Origin: Ruminococcus flavefaciens
GTDB lineage: Bacteria > Bacillota > Clostridia > Oscillospirales > Ruminococcaceae
Assembly: GCA_015067005.1 (NCBI GenBank)
Contig: SVNH01000020.1
Location: forward strand, 1-44,930
DNA: 44,930 nucleotides
Direction of reading: 5' to 3'
The translations under genes and the position numbers were made by a program. Shown piece after piece: positions 23,529 through 31,170 of the stretch (positions are counted from its first letter, which is position 1; each line of letters opens with the position of its first letter). The notes beneath the pieces were generated by a model. It saw only the letters and a program-made list of their open reading frames with translations, was not told the origin of the DNA and did no database searches.

Positions 23529-24343
23529 AATACCACCTCATCTCCGCCGATACGCTCGGCAATGTCATTATAAAGGAGAGAAAGAAGCTTGTTGCGGAAC
23601 TTTCCGTATTCACTGGTTCTTACGAGATCATCACGTCTGCGCGGACGTTCAAATGGCACGTTGACCACTTCATTGACTGTTCCGGGATGAGCAGTAAGAA
23701 CTACTATTTTATCGGAAAGGAGAATAGCCTCGTCGATGTCGTGGGTAACGAATACAACGGTCTTGCGCGGCTCAGTGCCGTCGCCCTCCCAGAGTTTAAG
23801 GAGAAGCTCCTGCAAAATAACGCGGTTCTTGGGATCAATAGCGCTGAAAGGCTCATCCATAAGGAGTATCTCGGTATCCATTGCAAGCGCTCTTGCGATA
23901 GCTGCGCGCTGCTGCATACCGCCGGAAAGCTGTGAGGGGTACTTGCTGCCGAAGCCGGAAAGTCCAACCTTTGTGAGGTACTCCTCAGCTATTCTTGCAC
24001 GGTCGCCGCGCTTTACGTCCTTGCGTGCCTGTTTGATACCGAATTCGATATTCTTCTTTGTAGTCATCCACGGGAAGAGTGAATAATGCTGGAATACAAC
24101 TCCGCGTTCTGTACCTGTGCCGTGGAGTTCCTTTCCGTCGATCTGTACCGTGCCGCCGGCAGGGGCATAAAGCCCCTCCAGGACACTGAGCAGAGTAGAT
24201 TTTCCGCAGCCGCTCGCACCGATAACGCTTACGAATTCGCCGTCAGCAACGCCGAATGAAACATCGTGGAGTGCATTGAAGCTGCGCTTGTTTTCTATGT
24301 AATTAACTGAAAGATCTTTTATCTCTATTTTATTCGTAGTCAT
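23525..24343 (-). CDS. ABC transporter ATP-binding protein, NitT/TauT (SsuB/TauB) type
   Basis: A 272-residue ATPase: Walker A IGASGCGKST, signature LSGGMQQR, Walker B ILLMDEPFSAID and switch histidine in VFVTHDIDEA. The sequence FQHYSLFPWMT is typical of the nitrate/sulfonate/taurine group. It overlaps the lipoprotein gene by 14 nt and the permease gene by 4 nt, so all three are translated as one unit. Confidence 0.93.
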   Translation of the reverse strand: MTTNKIEIKDLSVNYIENKRSFNALHDVSFGVADGEFVSVIGASGCGKSTLLSVLEGLYAPAGGTVQIDGKELHGTGTERGVVFQHYSLFPWMTTKKNIEFGIKQARKDVKRGDRARIAEEYLTKVGLSGFGSKYPSQLSGGMQQRAAIARALAMDTEILLMDEPFSAIDPKNRVILQELLLKLWEGDGTEPRKTVVFVTHDIDEAILLSDKIVVLTAHPGTVNEVVNVPFERPRRRDDLVRTSEYGKFRNKLLSLLYNDIAERIGGDEVVL

Positions 24344-25541
24344 TGAAATGCTCCTCTAAAGATTTATAGATGTTGTCGGAACTCTCAGCCAAGATACTGT
24401 CGAGAGCTTTCTTGTAAATAGCTGTATTGTAATGCGGTTCGATGTCGTAATCGTTTGTGTAGCCAAGTTCTACGATCGTGTTTTTGAGTGTGAGAGTACC
24501 CTTCTTGTCGGGATCCGGACTTGATACACTATATCCGCCGTAGACCTCAGTGTCGATGAAATCCTCATCAATGTCGATGTACTTCTTAACGTCCTTTACA
24601 GTACCTTCATGGTCAGTCTGAGTGAAGCGGTAAGCCTTGATGAACGCTCTTTCGACCGCTGTATATGTATTAGGATTATCCTTGAGTGCGGAAGTCTTTG
24701 CGACCTGACGGCAGCAAGGCTGGTTTTCGAGAGCCTTTTCGTGAGCGCAGTAGTAAACTACCTTGTAACCCTGTGACTTAGCAAGTGAAGCGTAAGGTGA
24801 GTAAACGGAAGCCGCGTCGATCGAGTCATTGAGAAGAGCAGAGTAAGCGTCCTTCTGGCTGTCGAAGTAAACGATGTTGACCTCATCATCGCCCTCACCG
24901 ATCTTGATACCGGCGTTCTTGAGAAGTATCTGGAGCTCTGCGTCCTGAACGCTGTTCTTTACGGATGCAACGTTTCTGCCCTTGAGGACTTCCACGCCCT
25001 GTTCATCCTTGTCAGCGTATTCGGACTTGATAACGTAGCCGTGACCGTTAGTCATCGCGCCGCCGAAAATGGAAATATCGTGTCCCTGACTCTGGAATGT
25101 CAGTGTAGGTACTGAACCGATGAAAGCAACGTCGAGCTTGTCGGATTCAAGACCGTTCACGAGTTCGGAAGCACTTGAAAACTGAACGAGATTTACATCA
25201 AGACCTTCCTCTTTGAAGTAGCCCTCTTCCTCGGCAACGAACGCGAGAAGATGAGCAGTTGAGTTGAGGTAGCCGATCGAAATGCTCGACTTTTCCGGTG
25301 AACCGAGAACTGTCTCGGCGCTGTCTCCGCAGCAGTCAGCAGGACCTGAGGTCTTGCAGCAGTCACCGGTGCTGCCCTCGCAGCAGTCCTTTGTGGTGGA
25401 AGCAGTTGATGCAGCGGATGTGCTGGCAGATGTGGTGGATGAAGTCTTTGAATTTGATGAGCTTGAATTGTTAAGTCCTGCACAGCCTGTGAAAAGGGAG
25501 AGGACTGTAAGTACGGATGCGATCTTTAATTTGTTATTCAT
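24330..25541 (-). CDS. ABC substrate-binding lipoprotein, NMT1/SsuA-like, with Cys-Cys-rich linker
   Basis: A 403-residue lipoprotein from the ATG at 25541 (AAAGGTG upstream). The lipobox is LFTGC with lipidated C20, then a Ser/Thr linker. Three Cys pairs occur at 53-54, 61-62 and 70-71, spaced by short acidic/Gly stretches. The binding domain (about 85-390) has IGYLNSTAHLLAFVAEEEGYF and DVAFIGSVPT, typical of the NMT1/SsuA fold. A further pair in the pocket region, NQPCCRQVAKT (C276-C277), and C265 are unusual. Extracellular Cys pairs suggest metal or thiol chemistry (inference). The ligand is unknown; the regulon points to an organic acid. Confidence 0.88.
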   Translation of the reverse strand: MNNKLKIASVLTVLSLFTGCAGLNNSSSSNSKTSSTTSASTSAASTASTTKDCCEGSTGDCCKTSGPADCCGDSAETVLGSPEKSSISIGYLNSTAHLLAFVAEEEGYFKEEGLDVNLVQFSSASELVNGLESDKLDVAFIGSVPTLTFQSQGHDISIFGGAMTNGHGYVIKSEYADKDEQGVEVLKGRNVASVKNSVQDAELQILLKNAGIKIGEGDDEVNIVYFDSQKDAYSALLNDSIDAASVYSPYASLAKSQGYKVVYYCAHEKALENQPCCRQVAKTSALKDNPNTYTAVERAFIKAYRFTQTDHEGTVKDVKKYIDIDEDFIDTEVYGGYSVSSPDPDKKGTLTLKNTIVELGYTNDYDIEPHYNTAIYKKALDSILAESSDNIYKSLEEHFNDYE

Positions 25542-25597
25542 ATTTATCACCTTTCGATTAAAAACTTGATTTGCGGACGAATGTTTTATCTTTAAAA

Positions 25598-25639
25598 TCA
25601 CATTCGTTCCGAATTGGTGATATGTCTGTAATTTTTCAT
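25598..25639 (-). CDS. 13-residue upstream ORF in the ABC importer leader
   Basis: An ATG at 25639 with AGGAG eight bases before it encodes MKNYRHITNSERM and stops at 25598. It lies between the importer promoter and the lipoprotein start. Its stop falls inside an imperfect hairpin (CGAATGT..ACATTCG, about 25576-25605). It may be a regulatory leader or a chance ORF with a good ribosome binding site. Confidence 0.45.
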   Translation of the reverse strand: MKNYRHITNSERM

Positions 25640-25671
25640 GTTCATCACTCCTGTGGTTTCTTTATGCATTA

Positions 25672-25739
25672 ATCATACCATACCCATAGGTATTTGTCCA
25701 ATACGAATGAACTATTGTTATATATAGACATTGCCTATA
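25672..25739 (-). promoter_or_regulatory. LysR-type operator and promoter of the ABC importer operon
   Basis: On the minus strand TTGGAC (25696-25701) and TATGAT (25672-25677) are 18 nt apart. The operator TATAG-GCAATGT-CTATA (25723-25739) is centred at 25731, again 30 nt from the first base of the -35 box. The transcription start would be near 25665. Confidence 0.85.
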
Positions 25740-25756
25740 CCGAAGATGTTGAGAAA

Positions 25757-25792
25757 TAAAAAAACTGCCTCAGAGATCATCTGAGACAGTTT
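25757..25792 (-). terminator. Intrinsic terminator after the second FtsX gene
   Basis: A 13-bp stem with one G-U pair (minus strand AAACTGTCTCAGA with TCTGAGGCAGTTT), 5-nt loop and a T-run of seven. It lies 10 nt past the stop of the permease gene. Confidence 0.92.
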
Positions 25793-25802
25793 GCGGTATA
25801 TG

Positions 25803-28058
25803 TTATTCAACGTTTTTCAGAGCTTCATCAAGAGGTATCCTGTTTATCCTGCGTTTAAGGAAGAAAACAGTAACAATGTATGAAGCAGATGCAAGAGCTA
25901 TTGAGGCGAAATATGCCGATACAGGCACATTCGGAGAGATCCAGCCCGAATACTCCATCATCATTGTACGCCATATCTTATCAAGTGCAAGATGTGCCAG
26001 CGGAAGGCAAGCAACGATCGAAACGAGTGTGACTATGGTAGTGGTATGGATGTAGATGCTGCTTATCTCGCCGTTTTTGTAGCCGAGTATCTTTGCCATT
26101 GAAATGGACTGAACGTTCTTTTCGATGATGACTTTTGAAAGCATGAACACTACAAGGATAACCACTCCGACACCGAGTGCAAGGAACACTGTCATAAGAC
26201 TTCCCATTGAGCGTTTCAGCTGGCGTGAGGTTTTTGTGAGGTCATCCTTAGTCACATGAGTTGCTATCATTTTCTTGTCAATATCGTTTATTTCCTCGCT
26301 GCAAAGATAGCCGGAAAAGCTTTCGGCGGGGTTTCCGAAGCGTGTATTGAAGTCTTCAAGACTTGTGAACACTGCGAGAGTGCTCGGATAAGTATACACG
26401 CCGCCAATGGTGAATTCATATTCAGTATCGGTATATTTGTCTTTAAGAGTAAGGCTGTCACCCTTTTTGAGACTGTACTTGTCGGCGTAAGCGTCAGACA
26501 CCATTATTTTTTCATCATCGAATTCTCCGCGGAAATATCTGCTGTCGGGAATGAATCCGTAAACGGTGATGTCCTCAACGAAGCTTCTTCCGGTGGTTTC
26601 GAGAGTGCTCACCGCAAATTTTTCGGCATTGACATTTTCTGTCGGAGCATCAGCTTTCAGGATGTACTGGTGCGGTGCTATCATATTATTCAGGGTGTCT
26701 TCTTCCAGCTGGTCGAGCAGCGGATTGAAGAGCATACCGAACAGGAAAATGACGCTTGAAAAGAATATGCCTGCAAATATAGTCACATAGCCGGGGATGT
26801 TCTGGAATACCACTCTCAGGCGGTAGCGCTTCATAATACCGATCTTTGTGTTGAGCTTGAAAGCCTTTTTGCGCTGATGACGTTTTAGGTCGCGGCGAAG
26901 GAAATTCAGCGGTGAAAGGCTGAGTATTCTCGCAAGCATTATGAAGTTTATCAAAGCGAGAATAATAAGCGGCACGATAGTGGTATCAATGAATGCATCA
27001 GGGCTCCATACCGTTTCATAGGAAACGAGACTGTATGAATCGAGATATGCCTTAGCCATGAATTCCTTGAACAGGGTGTATCCGAGGATATTACCGATAA
27101 TGCTTGCGATAAGAAGGACTATCAGCGGTGCGGACATATAATGTATTATCAGTTCCCATTTTGTATAGCCTGATGCGCGGAGAGTACCGATGACATTTGC
27201 CTCCTTGACTATCGTATTGCTGGTCGTAACGGCAAATACAAAAGCTATGATGACGATGAGCATATAAAGCATGACCATCATCATTATGCTGTCGTGACCT
27301 ATATCATTGCCCGAGAAGTTTATAGCGTTGTTAGTGCATCCGGGAATGAAGTCAAGAAGCTGAGCTTTCTGCGAGATCATACTTGAAAGCTCGTTTGCTC
27401 TTCCGATAGCTTCTGAACCTTTTCTGTCCTTGGGCGGTTCGTTATATTTCCACGAATATGAGTAGTGGATATTGGTATTGCTGAATTCATCAAAGAGGTT
27501 CTGAGTAACGATACCTACGCCGAATTTTTCAGTATCGAACATAAAGTCGGTATTATTCTCATACAGAGCGGAATAGTCGGGGAGTGCAACGATACCTACT
27601 ATTTCGAGTTCCTCATCTGCCACCTTTAAGGTGTCGCCTTTTTTCAGCTTGTTGCTTTTCATGTAAAGTCTGTCAAGGGATATTTCTTTATTATTATCAG
27701 GCAGCCTGCCTTCAAGGACACACACCTTGTTTACGTCCTTCCTGTCGGTGAACAGGCGTATGCGGCTGTCTCCGACGCTTTCCTGCATTGAGTAATAGTT
27801 TTCAAACAGCTTCAGACCGCCTTCGTTTTCGATAGAGCCTATTAGCTGTTCATCGGGCTTCAGAGCGAATTCAAAGTTGCCGTCCTCAATATTGTATTTT
27901 TCAAAGCTTTCGTCATAGGATTTTTTCAGGCTTGCATCAGCAACAAAGAAGCCCGAAGCTATGGCGATAAGAGCTGTCATAAATAGAAAAATAACAATAT
28001 ACTTTCCTGTTTCGCCCTTTATTTCGCGTCCTACACGTTTTCTGAGCGGACTCTTCAT
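25803..28058 (-). CDS. FtsX-family ABC permease
   Basis: A 751-residue membrane protein from the ATG at 28058, which follows GGAGGCGG; the earlier ATG at 28094 lies inside the ATPase gene. An N-terminal helix (GKYIVIFLFMTALIAIASGFF) leads to an extracytoplasmic domain, then three helices beginning at MMMVMLYMLIVIIAFVFAV with the FtsX motif NVIGTLRASGYTKWELIIHY. A second half repeats the plan with SMAKILGYKNGEISSIYIHT. It pairs with the ATPase encoded 13 nt upstream. The substrate is unknown. Confidence 0.9.
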   Translation of the reverse strand: MKSPLRKRVGREIKGETGKYIVIFLFMTALIAIASGFFVADASLKKSYDESFEKYNIEDGNFEFALKPDEQLIGSIENEGGLKLFENYYSMQESVGDSRIRLFTDRKDVNKVCVLEGRLPDNNKEISLDRLYMKSNKLKKGDTLKVADEELEIVGIVALPDYSALYENNTDFMFDTEKFGVGIVTQNLFDEFSNTNIHYSYSWKYNEPPKDRKGSEAIGRANELSSMISQKAQLLDFIPGCTNNAINFSGNDIGHDSIMMMVMLYMLIVIIAFVFAVTTSNTIVKEANVIGTLRASGYTKWELIIHYMSAPLIVLLIASIIGNILGYTLFKEFMAKAYLDSYSLVSYETVWSPDAFIDTTIVPLIILALINFIMLARILSLSPLNFLRRDLKRHQRKKAFKLNTKIGIMKRYRLRVVFQNIPGYVTIFAGIFFSSVIFLFGMLFNPLLDQLEEDTLNNMIAPHQYILKADAPTENVNAEKFAVSTLETTGRSFVEDITVYGFIPDSRYFRGEFDDEKIMVSDAYADKYSLKKGDSLTLKDKYTDTEYEFTIGGVYTYPSTLAVFTSLEDFNTRFGNPAESFSGYLCSEEINDIDKKMIATHVTKDDLTKTSRQLKRSMGSLMTVFLALGVGVVILVVFMLSKVIIEKNVQSISMAKILGYKNGEISSIYIHTTTIVTLVSIVACLPLAHLALDKIWRTMMMEYSGWISPNVPVSAYFASIALASASYIVTVFFLKRRINRIPLDEALKNVE

Positions 28059-28071
28059 CGTTACCGCCTCC

Positions 28072-28770
28072 TTACCATTCAAGTTCTTCCGCACTGATTT
28101 TCGATTCGTTCACGGTATTCTTCCTGATAACGCCGTCGCGGAGTTTAACGACTCTGTCCGCCATATTTTTTATAGCATCGTTGTGGGTTACCATGATAAC
28201 AGTGCTTCCGTACTTCTGATTGACTGTTTCGATGAGTTTAAGTATCTCTTTTGAGGTATTATAGTCGAGTGCGCCGGTAGGCTCATCGCAGAGGAGGATG
28301 TCCGGATTCTTGACTATCGCTCTGCCGATAGCTGTTCTCTGCTGCTGACCGCCGGAGAGCTGATTCGGGAGCTTATGGCGGTGTTCGTAGAGACCGAGCG
28401 TTTTCAGGATGTCGTCCACATCGAGGGGCGAATCGCTGAGATAAGCTCCGACCTCAATGTTTTCTTTTATATTTAGGTTCGGGATGAGGTTATACATCTG
28501 AAAGATATATCCGAGGTGCTTGCGGCGGTAAAGAGTAAGCGCCTTTTCGTTCATATCTGCGGTTTTCTCGCCGTTTATCGAGATATAGCCGTCGTCTGGT
28601 CTGTCGATGCCGCCTATGATATTCAGCAGAGTTGATTTTCCCGAGCCGGAAGGACCGAGCAGAACACAGAACTCACCCTTTTCAAGAGTGAAGGAAATGC
28701 CTTTCAGTACCTCAACGCGGTTCTCGTCACCGCCGAATGTTTTTTTGATATTGCTTATATCTATAAACAT
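28072..28770 (-). CDS. ABC transporter ATP-binding protein (MacB/LolD type)
   Basis: A 232-residue ATPase: Walker A LGPSGSGKST, signature LSGGQQQR, Walker B ILLCDEPTGALD. It energises the FtsX permease encoded next. The family includes transporters for antimicrobial peptides and lipoproteins. The promoter just upstream carries a palindrome at the transcription start, so the pair is probably inducible by an unlinked repressor. Confidence 0.93.
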   Translation of the reverse strand: MFIDISNIKKTFGGDENRVEVLKGISFTLEKGEFCVLLGPSGSGKSTLLNIIGGIDRPDDGYISINGEKTADMNEKALTLYRRKHLGYIFQMYNLIPNLNIKENIEVGAYLSDSPLDVDDILKTLGLYEHRHKLPNQLSGGQQQRTAIGRAIVKNPDILLCDEPTGALDYNTSKEILKLIETVNQKYGSTVIMVTHNDAIKNMADRVVKLRDGVIRKNTVNESKISAEELEW

Positions 28771-28792
28771 AGTATCTCTCCTCCTTGTTATG

Positions 28793-28849
28793 TGAACAAG
28801 TATTCATTTGTTCATACATTACTATATCATATTTTGCTGCTTTTGTCAA
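28793..28849 (-). promoter_or_regulatory. Promoter with palindromic operator at +1 for the ABC/FtsX pair
   Basis: On the minus strand TTGACA (28844-28849) and TATAGT (28821-28826) are 17 nt apart. A perfect inverted repeat, TGAACAA-N8-TTGTTCA (28793-28814), starts at about +1. A repressor there would block initiation. No regulator gene is adjacent. Confidence 0.78.
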
Positions 28850-28880
28850 GTGTTTTTTTACAGTGGGAAATATCATTCAC

Positions 28881-28981
28881 AAAAAACATTCCCGATCGGA
28901 AGATGTTTTTTCCCATTTATTGCGATTATAGTAATACTATTTGCGATATGTATTGATTTGTGCGGATAAATGTGATATAAT
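28881..28981 (+). promoter_or_regulatory. Promoter of the small hypothetical gene, with an upstream A/T-flanked stem-loop
   Basis: TTGATT (28953-28958) and TATAAT (28976-28981) are 17 nt apart on the plus strand, with a leader of about 118 nt to the start at 29107. Upstream, AAAAAACAT pairs with ATGTTTTTT around a CCGATCGG core (28881-28911), possibly a bidirectional terminator. Nothing else was seen in the gene-free 28771-29106. Confidence 0.55.
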
Positions 28982-29106
28982 ACATTTATGATGTATAGCA
29001 TCGGTATGATACAATAGTTGAAATAAGGCAGTATGCGGAGCAGCAGCTTGAAATATTTCCGCATCAGAAGCCGTTAGTCCGGCATAGTCCGTGTAAGATT
29101 TATTGA

Positions 29107-29394
29107 ATGGAAAAGAAGAAAAAAAGATACCGCGTTGATCTTTGCGGTATGGATATTTGTTATGAAAACGTTAAAAGCAGCTATAAGGAAGGCTCTGAGG
29201 TCGAGCTTTATTACGGCATGATAGTCGATGATACTGAGTATTCCTTTTACCTCGACGGCAAAGGACTTATGTATGGCTATAAGCCTAAAAAAGGCTTTGT
29301 ACTGCACTTCACGATGCCTTCGCATGATGTCAAGCTGTGCTGTTATTCCGTAAAGACGACAGCAGGGAATAAGCCTGAGGAGAAAAAAGCGTGA
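29107..29394 (+). CDS. Small conserved-looking hypothetical protein
   Basis: A 95-residue protein with no signal peptide or helix. The pattern YKEGSEVELYYGMIVDDTEY followed by SFYLDGKGLMYGYKPKKGFV and FTMPSHDVKL suggests a small beta-rich fold. I recall similar short proteins in Firmicutes but know no function. A promoter and a downstream terminator bracket it; the ribosome binding site is weak. Confidence 0.65.
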   Translation: MEKKKKRYRVDLCGMDICYENVKSSYKEGSEVELYYGMIVDDTEYSFYLDGKGLMYGYKPKKGFVLHFTMPSHDVKLCCYSVKTTAGNKPEEKKA

Positions 29395-29430
29395 TTCGCG
29401 GCGGCAATAATATACATGATTATCAAATTT

Positions 29431-29461
29431 AAAGGCACTTCCGATGAACGGAAGTGCCTTT
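29431..29461. terminator. Bidirectional intrinsic terminator between convergent genes
   Basis: A 13-bp perfect stem (AAAGGCACTTCCG with CGGAAGTGCCTTT), 5-nt loop, with a T-run in both directions. It ends the small plus-strand gene and the minus-strand hydrolase gene. Confidence 0.93.
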
Positions 29462-29466
29462 TTATG

Positions 29467-31056
29467 TCATTTATTGCTTCTGAGACGCTTTTTCAGCTTC
29501 GATGAGATCAGCAGCAGACATATACCGGCAGCAAGCAGTCCTGTACCGATTATGGCAAAAATAATTATAGCTTTGCTGCTTCCGGAATTATTGCTGTTAT
29601 CTGATGAAGCGAGCTTCTGTGCGAGATCCTGAGTATGATAGCTGTCCTGATTTTTAACCATTTCCAGTATGAGTTCGGGATTATGCTGACTGAATATGGG
29701 AACGGCATTTTCAAACAGAGTTGCAAAATGATAGAGCGTACCGCTGCTGCTTTTCAAGTCCGCTGCGATGAGAGGAAGAACGGCGGTAAACAGCGGACCG
29801 ATAGCACCCTTCAGCGATGCGAATTCCTCTTCGCTAAGGTATTTGCTGAAGCTGCTGAAATCGAGATCGTCAGTTATACCGCTGACTAATGATGCGGCAG
29901 CGCTGGAGAATTCTTCCGAATCCGTTGGATGTATCAACAGCTTACCGGCTTTTTTTATGTCGATCGAGCCGCGGATCTTTTCTTTCAGCACTTGAAGGAG
30001 CGCAGCAAGGTCATCCTTATTCTTGCTCATCAGTATCACGATTATATCAGAGATGTAGCCCGACATACCATTGAATTCTTCGCGTGATACATTATCTGTA
30101 ACGAAGCTGAGGAAGTCGGCTTCAAAATCTGCGGCAGAAATGTCAGCGGCAGCTTCCTTCTCTTTCTTTTTTATGATGTTGATACTTACAGTTTTAGGTG
30201 TCAGTGTCACCGTTTCGGCAGGGGATATGACATCATCAACGCCTGAATTATAGAGTTCCCACTGCTCAGGGTAAACAGCCGGAACTAAGTCGTATGGATT
30301 GAGGACATTATGGATATTTTCGTAGTTTGTATCCTCAACAGTTGCGCGCGGGGCTTCAAAGGTATACACATAGAGGTCATCGGCAGTGATGCCGAATTCA
30401 TCGAGATGTTCGTTGATATATTTGCCGGTAAGGTCGGAAACTCCGCCGCCGCGGCTGTAACCTGAGATCCATATTTTAGCGCCTTTGAGGTCGTTATCCT
30501 TTTCGTAGTCCTTCAGACGCTTTATAACTTTGTCAGCGGATTCCGAGAGACCTTTTGCGTTTCCGCTTTTACCGGATGAGAAATTGCTTCCCCATTCGCT
30601 GCCGTAATTAGCGCCTCTTATGCCGACGACAACAAGATCGCCGTCATCGGTCTCCTTTGTGGATATACCGCAGGCGATCGTATCGGTCGTAGGTATCAGA
30701 CCGTCGTAATCGAAGCTTACGTATTTTTCCTTATCGAAGCCCAAGTCACCGAGGAGATCGGCGAGCTGCTTATCGGTATGAGTTTTTTCGTCACCGAAGG
30801 CAGCCATAGCGAGATCGAGCGACATCGTCCTGAGGTGCGGATCAAGTATCTTACCTGAGCCGGAAAAATAATCGTCGCTGTAATAATACCTTTCGACCGG
30901 AGTTTCACCGAGCAGAGAGTAGGTGAAGGTACCCGTCCTGCCGTCCCAGTTTTCGGGGGGATCCTCGCTTACGGCGGCAAAGGTATGAAGCGGGAAGGCT
31001 GACAGCATCAAAGCGGCTGAAACTAATACGGAAGCAGGTTTTAATAAGGATCTCAT
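29467..31056 (-). CDS. Secreted, membrane-anchored alpha/beta hydrolase (lipase class 3-like)
   Basis: A 529-residue protein. A signal peptide (1-28) ends FPLHTFA. The hydrolase core contains VVGIRGAN and the nucleophile elbow ISGYSRGGG with S201. The probable acid residue is in NVLNPYDLVPAVYP; the histidine is not clear. A helical region follows, then a C-terminal membrane helix (IIIFAIIGTGLLAAGICLLL) and a KKR-rich tail. The layout resembles a cell-wall-sorted protein, but no LPxTG-like motif precedes the helix, so a plain membrane anchor is likely. The substrate (lipid or other ester) is unknown. Confidence 0.82.
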   Translation of the reverse strand: MRSLLKPASVLVSAALMLSAFPLHTFAAVSEDPPENWDGRTGTFTYSLLGETPVERYYYSDDYFSGSGKILDPHLRTMSLDLAMAAFGDEKTHTDKQLADLLGDLGFDKEKYVSFDYDGLIPTTDTIACGISTKETDDGDLVVVGIRGANYGSEWGSNFSSGKSGNAKGLSESADKVIKRLKDYEKDNDLKGAKIWISGYSRGGGVSDLTGKYINEHLDEFGITADDLYVYTFEAPRATVEDTNYENIHNVLNPYDLVPAVYPEQWELYNSGVDDVISPAETVTLTPKTVSINIIKKKEKEAAADISAADFEADFLSFVTDNVSREEFNGMSGYISDIIVILMSKNKDDLAALLQVLKEKIRGSIDIKKAGKLLIHPTDSEEFSSAAASLVSGITDDLDFSSFSKYLSEEEFASLKGAIGPLFTAVLPLIAADLKSSSGTLYHFATLFENAVPIFSQHNPELILEMVKNQDSYHTQDLAQKLASSDNSNNSGSSKAIIIFAIIGTGLLAAGICLLLISSKLKKRLRSNK

Positions 31057-31127
31057 ATCATCACTCCTTGCAAAGAAAGAATAAGTGCAGATCAGTGGAA
31101 AAGGCTGAAATAGTTTATGATTACAGC

Positions 31128-31162
31128 AACACCGTCCCCGGACATTGCAGCAGGACGGTGTT
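31128..31162 (-). terminator. Stem-loop after the PAS-GAF-like GGDEF gene
   Basis: A 10-bp perfect stem (AACACCGTCC with GGACGGTGTT) with a 15-nt loop, 9 nt past the stop of the minus-strand GGDEF gene. The T-run is weak. Confidence 0.6.
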
Positions 31163-31170
31163 TGTGATGC

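Noticed and set aside
28873..29064. 63-codon minus-strand frame upstream of the small hypothetical gene
   Set aside because: It overlaps a promoter and stem-loop, is A/T-rich and has no ribosome binding site.
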